64,000 nt of DNA from contig JAQFVV010012404.1 in assembly GCA_028023455.1 (NCBI GenBank), positions 12,759,421 through 12,823,420 on the forward strand, written 5' to 3'. Both the position numbers and the translations under genes were made by a program. Positions 12,308 through 24,300 of this stretch are shown here, in pieces (the first letter of the stretch is position 1; each line of letters opens with the position of its first letter). The stretch is from Epiperipatus broadwayi. Its lineage: Eukaryota; Onychophora; Udeonychophora; Euonychophora; Peripatidae. Under the pieces are notes generated by a model. That model was given only the letters and a program-made list of their open reading frames with translations. It had not been told where the DNA came from and made no database searches.

Positions 12308-15300
12308 GTAATTATACATTTAAATTTCTAATGTATAACCTTATATCCTCTATTTCAATATAGTACAGAATTTTTACATTTTTTTTAATAATACTGTATA
12401 TTAATTAATCATTTTGAAGATGTTTTCATTTTATTAGAAAGAAAAAAAAAATTTACAAGCATAAAATTATAGTCCTAATATTATCATTACAAGTGACAAT
12501 ATTTTTAACACTGTTCTTTTTTTTGATATTTATCACAAGATGTTCTTGATTATAGTGACTTTTCTTGTAGATTTCTAATAGTTTGTAAGGACATTTTTTA
12601 ATGTACTGTAATTACTTAGTACAGTATCATATATATTCTGAAACTCAGAGTTTAGTCTTTGATAATCACTAATCAACCATTCACCATTAAGAAATGGAAA
12701 CAATTATATATATCATAGGGAAGAATATTAATTTATTTATTAAAGTGCATTTTAGCATGTATGTGAATATCAATTTATTAATTAAAAGGATATTGAATTT
12801 TAATTATGTATATATGCAGGTGTATTTGCTATATACTGACTGGTTTATGTGTTAAATAAAGATATATGTGTATGTGTTCGGAATTGTCTAATACAGAGTA
12901 AAATTGTTGTCATTCTAGAAATAATATAATGCAGTACTAATAGAGACATGCAAAGTGCAAGTTAATCTAGATATTCTAATTTGTATAAAGACAATAGTGA
13001 AATAGTATGCCAATTAGAAAAGCTGTACAAAACTTTAGTGTGTGGAGAAAACGAAGAGTAGAAATTTGCTAAACCTGATGACAGTGAATTCTAAATGCTA
13101 ATGAAAACACTAATGGGAAAATAACTTAAAAAGTTATATTTGAAGTGAAAGGCATTAATAAACTGTTGTGATAGAATCCAATTCTATACAAAATTGTTCA
13201 TGTAAAATTTAGCTTAATTTTATTATGAAGCTCGATCAGCAAGCTACTATAGTATTGAACATATTAACTCACTACTAATTCATATATCAGTCGAAGTAGC
13301 ACCACCTACTAAACTGCAAGTCGGATCCAAACTCAGCTGAACCAAACTGAATTCAAACCCAACTCACCAGCTCAGATTAGTAGAAATCTAAATCGACGGC
13401 ACAGTGCTATGCGCCAAGAAACTAGCTCAATGGTTGGTGAGGATTAGAGACCCCTAAACTGACACTAATATCGGATAATTAATTAACTTAAAATACTTTT
13501 AAGTCGAATCATATGTATATGTTCGGGTTGCCAACACAGACAGCGAGTATTAACATTAAAATAATTATAAAAGAATTAAGAACTAAGAAACCAAGTGTGT
13601 TTAGAAAATATTTAATAATAATAGTTTGTTTTGTTTGAATAATAAATAATGATTATATTAATCACCTCTAGCCTTTAAACAAAGTTTATAATTATAATAA
13701 GAGTGGCGGTCCTTATTATATGCCAATGAGTATTACGCAATATTTGAAAGTCTATGTCTATGCCCCCAACAAGAAATAAAAGGCAGATAAAGGTATTCAT
13801 TAGTAAAGGAAATTATTACTCTAATTTTATACGAAAGAATGTGATATTTATTTCACATTCGCAAATCCATTCGTGAAGAGCAAGATACGTATTTTAGGGC
13901 ATAACTTTAATCTTTATTGGAAAACTTATTTACTGAGAATTTGTTGGACTTTAATTTAAATCACTTCATCACGAATTACGAGCATCAGAGCGGGCTTTAC
14001 CGGAACAGAGAGGCAACGGTGCTGACGAATTATGAGCTATAAAGTGAAATTGAAAGACGATAGCTAGTCGATAATCGAAGTCCTATGGCGGCTTGCATCT
14101 GACAAGTCTTATGCCCTTTGACTAATATGAACAGGAGAGGAAGTGCTTTCTTCCTCGATAATTTAAAATAACAGAAATATTATCACCGACCAGCCTAACG
14201 GAGCGGAAGATTGCCCTACGTCAGCAACGTTGAAGATGATGACTTACTAGTCACCGTTTGAGAACTAAAACCCAATTATAGAATGCTCTACATGATGACT
14301 TGATCAAATGAATTAAAGTCAAATGAGCTTTTAAGTAAAACTATTTCAAAGCATTTATAAAATTATATTAGTTATGCCCCAAACATCGTGCCCCTCCTGA
14401 ATCTAAATAGCAATTAACTGAAATTTGAATTAGAGTATATTTAGTTGATTCCTCTATCGGCCCTTTTGCAAAAATATTTTAACATTATATATATGAATAA
14501 ATACATATTGGTAAACATGAGAAAATAGCTGGGGCATAGATTGGAAACGGAGCTAATAATTTATTATTAGCCAATTATAAAAATAGTAAACATGTAATAA
14601 TTTCTTTCGACTCGATGATTGATAGAACTTATAAATTTAGTTCTAATGGGCGAGAACTACTATTAGAATTAATATTATATTATTTGCGTGAGGCAAATAG
14701 AACAAAGGAGCTCATCGAGTCGAAAGATTATTGGCATATAATTAAAAATAAACGACATTAATAAAGCACACAAATATATATATATAATATAATAAATGAA
14801 CCGCCAAGTAAGAAAAGAGAAAGTTTAAAGACTAGAGATTGAGAGAATTTATATAAATTTAAAAATAGCATAAATAAAAAGGGTTTCACAGAGTATTACA
14901 TTTATAGAATGAAAAGAGCTCTTAAGGGAAGTGTAAAATAAAGTTCGGAAACTGGCCAGAAAGTTTAAGGTTCATTATGGAAATATATTACTCATTTCTT
15001 CTGGGGCTGGTTCCCTTAGTTTACACGTCCGGGTTGGTAAAAATGTAGGCATGCATTCGGTCGATTACTTGAACAGTATTTTAATGAATTTTCACGATTT
15101 TAGCAGCATGATTGGTCTGGAAAGAATTTAGCAGCTCCATTGAAGATTTTTAGGGGACTTCAGGAACAATAGCCAGATTCCTGACATTTAGCCCCTTACC
15201 ATGATAGGAACACTTTTTGAATTCATGATTTTGAACAGCACCTAGTTTACTGGCACTTTTCTGCAACAAAGATGGCTTCTTCTTTTCCAAACTTTTCAGA

Positions 15301-18300
15301 GCTATATATACTGTCCTCTGATGCCTTTAGGCTAGCGCTTCTTTTATTATAGTTGTTTTTAGATACATTCCTTCGATAAGGCTTTCAAACATTAACTTGA
15401 ATTCATTTTCTAATTAGAAAATGAATTCTTAAAATCAGAAAATGATTTTAATTAGGAAATCCTTATCTTTTTTTCTAATTAATAAAACTTTAACTATTGT
15501 TTTTGGAAAGGGAAAATCTGAAAGCTTATCGAAAGAATGTAGCTTTTAATCAATAAAACTTTAACAAATTATTTAAAAATAAAATCAAACATTCCCGACG
15601 CAATGAAACTTTTAAACAATTATATATATTTAAATATTTACAAATATATACGCACAATCCACGCAGTTATAATATATAAATTCATGAATAATTCTATCAT
15701 GAATTTATTAATAGAATTGATCAATTTAAATCTGAAACTAATTAATTTTAATATGCATTTATGAAATAAGTTATTTTTTATGGAAATTAGCGTGGATTGA
15801 ACATATAAAGTCCCACTGCATCGGAAATTTAAGGTTAGTACTAGGGTTTGAAGTGGGCTTATGGCTAGATGTCATGAAGCTAGGATCAAACTCAGATCCG
15901 ACTGCTTCAATATATTATGAGTAATAAACTCATTAAGTTGTTAAAACTTTTGTGTGTTATTTTCTAAAAATAACTAATGAGTGTATGACTGCAAGATTAA
16001 AGTCTGGCTTTGTATACATCAGTTGCCATAGTCAATAGTTTTAAACCTGTGAATATCAGTGGTACAGTCACCATAAGTTGTACATATTCACTATCAATGT
16101 ATGTATACGCAGAAATACAGAGTAGTATAAGTATGCATTTGCATGTTAACAATCCATGACAGTGGCAGATATACATGAATCATATTGAAAAATAAATGAT
16201 AACTAATAGTATTTCTAATGACAAGTTGAATGTTGCTACTCTGCTATGAATGTCAGGACAAGCCATTGGAAGAAATCTTATATGAGGAGTCACTGAAAAA
16301 AATTAAATGCATATTTCAAATCTGTAATGTCAAAATTCACAATGCATCTTCATTTTTGTAGTAAAATGTGGTCACTAAATGGAAAGATATGTGAGTATGA
16401 CACTGCAAAATTTAGTGAAGGAATGTGAATTCAGAGATTATTTAGAAGATATGCTATTGAACCAGTTGTTATGGAATATGTGAGATGCGAAGATTAGACA
16501 AATTTGCATTAACATATAATGCTGCCATTGAACGTGGGATGGCATATGAAACCGTCCTAGATCGCATGCAAGAATTTAATAATGCAACTGAGGAAATGAA
16601 CACAAATACACGGGTAAATAAGGCAAAAGTGAGCAAAAAAAAATTGACATAGAAGCCCAGCATTTATTGCTATGGAAAGAAGGGCTTCATTAAAAAAATG
16701 TGCAAATTTAAAAATTGCTGGTGTTTTAACTATGGTTTGACAGGCCATTTATCAAAGATTTTAAATAACAAATATCAAAGTAGCTTTACCAACAAATAGT
16801 AAATTGAGGGGAGGAATAGTGAAGAATGCCATGAACTCAAAGATAATAAAAGAAAGCAAAGATACATGCACGAAGTCTATTAGAAGTTAAAATTTGTGGT
16901 CAAATAATAAAAATGAAAATAGATAGTGGGGCAGACATTACTTATGTTGTTGAAAATTGGACAGCCATTAGCAAAACAGCCAATAATAACATTCAAATTA
17001 AGAAAACTAATTTAGTGGCAACAGATGTAAATGGAAATGGGACTAATATCAAAGGAATGATATTAGTACCTGTAAAAGTAAATAGTCATAATAAAAATTT
17101 ACCACTATATGTGAGAACAAAAAATATTCAAATTTAGAATATAGTTGGTTCTGATTTCTTGGAATAATAATAGAATATGCCAAGAGAGCAAAAACAAAGA
17201 TCAATGTTTGGAATAAATTTTCATTTTTATATAAATGAAATTTAAAGACACTAAATAATAAATATAAAACAAAATGGACAAGAAATGACATCAGTTTATA
17301 AACTTGTAATAAACTGGATTAAACATGGATGATCCAAAAAACGACCAAGCTATGTAGCACCACTAATTTGGAATGTTTGAGAAAGTTTGTCCATTTATCA
17401 TGAGTGTATTTTGATGGCAGATTGAATATTGATTGTAACCCAGGGGAGGAAATGTGTATCATATCTACTCCAAGCACATCTTAGGATCATACGTATGAAG
17501 GAACTAGCTGGATATGAATAGTGATACAGAGAAAACTAAGAAAATATCAAGCTTGCCAACAAACAGCAAAAATACTGGCTAAAGAATTCTAGTTTTGGTC
17601 AGATGTCACAAGAGGATGGGCAAGAGTCCACTTTAGTCCATGCCAGGCTGTTCCATGGATACATATTTCTTATAGCCATAGATGCATATTCAAAATGGAC
17701 ATAATATTTATAGATAAAAAATACCAGCGCAGAAAATGTGATGAAAGTTTTAAATGAACTTTTTGTTGTGCACAGGTATCCTTGAAACAGCACAGGGTTC
17801 AACTCAAAGCAACTGAAGGACTTCTTTGCTTTGAAGGGGATACAGCATGTTATAGATAAAAAATACCAGCGCAGAAAATGTGATGAAAGTTTTAAATGAA
17901 CTTTTTGTTATGCACAGGTATCCTTGAAACAGCACAGGGTTCATCTTAGTGCAACTGAAGGATTTCTTTGCTTTGAAGGGATACAGTATGTACCAACATC
18001 ATCATACTACCCTTAGTCAAACAGAATAGTGGAAAAGGCCAACATTTTAAATGCACACTAAAAAGGGTAAAGTATGCTGCCATCATGAAGCACTAATGAT
18101 GGCAAGATTTAATCAGAACTTCATGACAAGTTTAGTTATGAAGAAAATGCCAGCAGAATTATTTATAAAAGTACCATATAAGGACACATTTCTGTGCTAA
18201 ATTATGAAAACATCAAGTTTAATTTAGGACAGATGTCGGGATTAGAGATACTTTAAGAAAAAAATGGATGTCTGGGAAAATAAGCAGAATTCTGTCTATT

Positions 18301-21300
18301 GAAATACAGGAAATTACAGGAAAGGGAAGTGAAATATATATCAAGTCTATTTGAAGGTAAAATCTGTGGTCAAAAAATAAAAAATGGAAATAGATAGCAG
18401 GGCAGGCGTATCTTTCGTGTCACTTAAAGATAGGAGAGCCAATAGTAAAACAACCAATAATAATAATCAAATTAAGAAATGTAATTTAGTGGTGACAGGT
18501 GTAAATGGAAATGGGATTAATATCAAAGGAATAGTATTAGTATCTATAAAAGTAAATAATCAAATAAAAATTTACCATTGTACATGATAAAAAATATTAG
18601 TCCGATATTGGGGATTGTTCCGATGTCTCAGAATAATCATAGAACATGTCAAGAGAGCAAAAGTTGAAAATCAATGTTTGGAATAAATTTCCACCATTTT
18701 ACAAGTCAAGTCTAAGGAGACTAAATCTGTAGCATAATGGATAAAAAACGACACCAGTTATAAACTTATAACAACTGGATTAAAGATGGATTGCCCAAGA
18801 AATGACAAAGTTATGTAGTACCAATAATTTGGAATGCTCAGGAAAGTTTGTCAATATACCACAAGTGCCTTTTGATGACATACTGAGTATTTATTCTAAA
18901 TCTGGGGAGGTTATATGTATTACAGCTGCTACATGAAGAACACTCTGGGATTGTACTTATGAAGGAATTAGCTTATTCATATGTTTAGTGGCTGGATGTA
19001 ATCGGTGATATAGAGCAAACTGTAAGAAAATGTCAAGCCTGCCAACAAAAAGCAAGGCTAAAGGCTAAAGAGTTCTAGCTGGAAAGAGTCCATTTAGTCA
19101 TACTGGACTGTTCATGAACACATATTTCTGATAGTGATAGATGTGTATTCCAAATGGGCAGAATATTATTAGGTAAAAAATACCAGATCAGAAAATATGA
19201 TAAAAGTTTTAAATGAAATTTTTGCTGTGCATGAATATTCTGAGACTGTAGTAATTGACAACAGCACAGGATTAAGTTTGGTGCAACTGAAGGATGTCAT
19301 TGTTCTGAAGAGGATATGGCATGTACTACCACCTTTTGTCAAAGAGAATAGCGGAAAAGGCCATCAAACTTCTTAAATGAATACTGAAGACAATGGAATA
19401 TGCTGATATTCACAATGTGCTATCAAGATTGATGTTTTACATTCTCACCAAGTTTATTTATAAAGAAAACCTCGACAGAATTATTTATGAAGTTCTGCCT
19501 AAAGACACGTGTGTACCATTTCCAGAAACATAAAAAAAAGGATGCAAATTGTGAAAACATTAAATTTTAACTTAGGACAGACTGTCTAAATTATAGGTAC
19601 TTTAAGAAATAAATGGATAACTGGAGAAATAAGAAAAATATTGTCTACCCAAATACAGGAAATTAAATTAGAGGACAATAGAGTAGTAAGATGGCCCATT
19701 AATCACATAAAGGAATGTTTAATTGAACTGATAGAAGTTATAAACAAAAATATAGATTCTTCTAGTATATGAGTTGAAAATTCTTTAAGTAAGAATGAAG
19801 ATTCTTTAACATATAAGTCTATCACCACTAAAATAGATATAGAAGAGAAATCTTCAAACCAAGACTCGCTGAATTTACCTGCTGCAGTAAATGGTGAATC
19901 ACAGCATGAAGAAAAGATTTTCTCAAGCAAGACTAGAAAAGCCAGAATATGAAGAAAACCAACAAAGTTGCAAGACTATATTTGCAATTAAACTATTATT
20001 TCTAGAGTGAAAGGGAAGCATTGCTATTTATTATCTGGTTTTATGAGAAGTTGGGTGTATTCGGAATTGATGTCAATATGGGCAAAATTGTTATCATTCT
20101 AGAAATATTGCAATGCAATGCAAAACAGTAGAGAGTTATGCACAGTGCAAGTTAATCTATATATTGTAATTTGTATAAGGACAGTAGTGAAAAAGTATGC
20201 AAATTAGAAAAACTATAAAAAAGTTGTTAACAGATCTTTCATGTGTAGAAAAAACAAAGAGTAGAAACTTGCTAAACCTGATGTTAGTGAATTATAAATA
20301 TTGATGACAACAGTAGTGGGAAAATAACTTAGAAAGTTATTATTTTTGAAATGAAAGTCATTAATAAGAAAGCTATTATATTTGAAATGAAAGTCAATAA
20401 TAAAGTGTTGTAATAAAGTCCAACTCTACAGAACTGTTCATTGCAAAATTTAGATTAATTATTTTAACTTACTAAGTCATTATTAATTCACATGTTCCAA
20501 GGCTCCTCACTGACGAAGGCCACAAGCCAGAAACTAGTCTGGGGATATTGGATGAGTAGGTACTAGATAGGGATTTTATGCACAAGCCTTCTGGCATCCA
20601 TTGATTACTCTGGTTAGCACAAGGTGGCACTACTATATGGAGAGTTTTTGCCTGTTCATTATTAATTTCTATATTTAGTATGAGTAATAAACTCGTTATT
20701 AAGTTATTAAAACTTTAAATAACTGATGACTGTACTGCTGCTGATTAATGTCTGGCCCCATACATATTGTAACCATGTAAGGTGTGTTGGCAGTTGAATT
20801 TGAAGATTTTGCTTAAATGAATATAAAAAAAAATAAAAAAAATAAAAGTATGTTTGATATAGATACAAATTAATGTATAGAATAAATATTTTATTGGATT
20901 AAACTTAGAAAATTTATTTTCCTTATGGCTATGATAATACTAATTTTTTTTGTTGTTGTTTTGTTTTTATTGAATATGCTCATAAATTAAAAAAAAGAGA
21001 CAGAGAATTACAACGTGTTGTTTGTTTAAACCTCGTAACTGTATTCTTTCAATGATCTTCTTTGTAAAATTCAACTGTTGATGCCAACACAATTTTTATT
21101 ATATTTTTAGATTTATTATTTGTGAGGTCATGATATAGATATATAATATACTTTCATTAGTTTGTATAAAGGTTATAGAGTTAAGTTAATGTATGGTTAT
21201 TTGTTCATTCACATTATAGAGAGGGTTTTGGTGTGATATAGCAAAAGGGGGAGGGGGATATGTTTGTCAATTTAGTAGGGATCTCTACAAAGAATCCTGG

Positions 21301-24300
21301 TGCCTAATAAAAAACAAATTTAAACTATTAAAGGCGACAATATAGGGAAAGTTAGCTATTTATAATTAGGACCGTATTACCTGGAAATATACTATGCTTA
21401 CATTAAAACAAAATGGTTAACTATAATAACCTAGATTGGGTTCGAGCATGGGAGGTAACAGGTGTATCCTTAACAGATATATATATAAACCTATCTTGTG
21501 GCTATTCATGTCTAATAAATGGCATTAAACATATATCAAATGGTACAATGGTTGCCCAACGATGTGTCTTGAAGAAACCATGACTTGAGATAAGAAAAAT
21601 CAATGGGAAAACAAGATGTTATTAATATATTTGAAGCTTGGCTTATGAATGCAATATATTGCAATAACATATAAGTAACAAATTGTTTTTTTTTCCCCCA
21701 AGTGGTAAACAAAGAAAATGTGATCTGTTAATATATTTTGATAATACATTATTTAGCTGAAATAAAATACAAATATTCTTTTGAATAAAGAGAGGGAGAG
21801 GACAGGTAGTGAAGTCTCCCTTTCATTTTATATTGTTTTGCTAGGTAAAAATAGGGCGGAAATAATGGTCTATCATATAGAAAAATAATGCAAGTTTTTT
21901 TTTGCTTTATTTGTTTCATGGGTGGCGGTGCAATATTCAGGCAGCAATCAAAAGTTATGGCAGGAGGAAAAGGGGGGGGGGGATTGGCATATGTTAAGGA
22001 GTAAAATAAAATATAAAGTAAAAATTAATAGTATTAAAGAATTTGTAAAAGAAAGGGAATATATATATATGTAGGTTTTGTTTTTTTTTGGCACATGAAA
22101 TGTATATATAACAGTTGAAGGAAAATAACATTGAATGATTGTTCAGCAATTTGATATTTTATATATATAGTACAAGAAGATGAAACAAAGTCAAATTGTA
22201 CATAAACTAAAAAGAATAGACAATCTCATCTGTGAATGGATTAGAGGGATTTAATTTTGTATCATAAGACTGACCTAGATTGACATACATATAAACGATG
22301 TAAAAGTACGGGCGCTATTTGATTCTGGCAGTCAAGTGTTAGTCATATCAGAAAAGTTCGGAAGATGGTTCAGCAATCAACAAATGTCAAAACCTTGCCA
22401 GTAAAGGCAGCACAGGTCATGATGGTGAATGGGAGGAGAACACAGTTGGAGACCAAACAAATATGGGTACAGTTAAAAATAGGGCAGAGATACATATATT
22501 ATACATACTGATTTTAAAATGGTTAGTGCATGATGCCATTTTGGATTTGGAATTCATGCACAAAACAGGGTGTTTAATAGATTATAAACAGAGGAATGTT
22601 ATATGCAAAGGTGAAATAAGACATTTTGGTTTCTAAAAGTGAGGATAAAAAAAAGGGGCTGTGTAATATACAATTAGAGAGAGAGATGGACCTGATAATA
22701 AAACAAAGGAGTTGAAACAGACAGGAGATCTCTAAGATCTGTTTTTTCAGAGAAACCAGGAGCAATAAAAGGTTATGAACTCCATATCAAAGTAATGGAA
22801 GGTACACCATATCAAACACGGTCCTATCCGGTGCTCCATCAATATAGGACAGAGATAGAGAAACAACTTGATCAAATGGAAGATTGGAGGGTTATATCAA
22901 TAGCATCATCTCCATATAATAACCCTTTGATAATAGTAAAAAAAAAAGATAACTCGATAAGACTATGCTTAGATGCTAGACAATTAAATGAAATCACATG
23001 GCCTGATAAAAATGTACTTAATGACCTGTTAACAAAATTTCGAGGCAAGAAAGTATTCTCAATGTTGGATCTGATTACCAGCTATTGGCAATAAGGCTAT
23101 ATCCGAGCAGATCATAAATATATGGCCTTTCGATATAATTGAAAGTCATTTCACTTTAATAGGATATCCTTTAGGGTTGAAGAATAGTGGAGCAGGATTA
23201 TTAAAATGCTTGGACTACATACCAAAAGAAAGAAATAAAGGATTTGGTAACCATGTACCTGGATGATGTTATAATTGTGTCAAAAGACATGGAAGAACAT
23301 ATACAGCATCTGAAATTATTTCTGCAAAAATGTTAGGATTAATCATTAGAATTAATCTACAGAAAAGCCGGATAGCGGCTAAAAAAATAAATTTTTTAGG
23401 GCACTTGGTCAGTGAAAAAGGCATTAAGCCACATCCAGAGAAAATCCAGACCATTAGAGACTTGCCCACACCCAGAAATAAAAAAAGTCAGATCGTTCCT
23501 GGGTCTATGCACAATCTATAGTAAATTCTATGAGAATTTCGCCACAGATATGGAACCATTAATACAATTATTACAGAAAGATACACCATGGAAATGGGAA
23601 CAAAACCAAGAAAGAGGTTGTAGGAGGGTCAAAGATAATTTTTTAAATGAGGTCATGCTTGTATATCCAGATTTATGTAAACCATTCATCATACAGGCAG
23701 ATAGTAGTGGATATGGGTTGGGAGCCACCTTGATGCAAAACAAGAAGATGGTAAACATGGAGTATTGTATTTTAGCAGCCATCCACTATGAGTCCAGAAA
23801 AAAATTATTCAGTAACCGAGAAAGATGTTCTTGCTGTGGTTTGGGCATTTCAGAAATTTGGGCAATTTCTTGTTGGGTCAGAGATAATTGTGAGATTGGA
23901 TTATAAACATCTGGAGTTCTTGAATCACTGTTATCTCTCAAATAGTCGATTAATACGATGGAGCCTCTTCCTTCAAGAGTTTAATTACTCCATCCAGTAT
24001 TGTAGAGAGGCAGAAAATATGGTAGAAGACGCTTTGAGCCGAAATCCAGGCCCCTCACTATCAAACCATTTACAGGTAGATGACATCACTATAGCAACAA
24101 TGGTGATGATAAGGGGTAAATCTGTAGAAGACTTGAGGCATTTAGGGGAGCGATAGAAACAAGATGCGACCTGCAGATGCATTATAGGTAGGCTACAGGA
24201 ACAGGAAGCCAACAATGTGGGGATCAGGGAAGAAGTAGAGAGGAAACAGGATGCGAGATACTATTTGAGTAAAGAGATATTATGGTACTTGGCAGATGTA

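Larger units (their letters stand above)
12873..20764 (+). mobile_element. Gypsy-type LTR retrotransposon, degenerate and RT-less
   Basis: The long terminal repeats both begin TGT(G/A)TTCGGAATTG (12873 and 20056), share ordered similarity for several hundred bases and end near ATACA (about 16018 and 20764). Both are interrupted by later insertions. Between them lie gag C-terminal and zinc-knuckle remnants, then two successive protease-plus-integrase blocks. No reverse transcriptase or RNase H is found between protease and integrase. A purine-rich tract (GAGAAGTTGGG) abuts the 3' LTR as expected for a polypurine tract. All frames carry stops, so it is dead. Integrase motifs place it in Gypsy/Metaviridae. 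No target-site duplication or primer binding site was identified. Confidence 0.85.

Noticed and set aside
16469-16748. Minus-strand open frames of about 64 codons
   Set aside because: They are antisense to Gypsy gag remnants.
12868-20769. Target-site duplication for the first Gypsy element
   Set aside because: The five bases before the 5' LTR (GTGTA) and after the 3' LTR (TATTG) do not match; the ends may be off by a few bases or the duplication has decayed.
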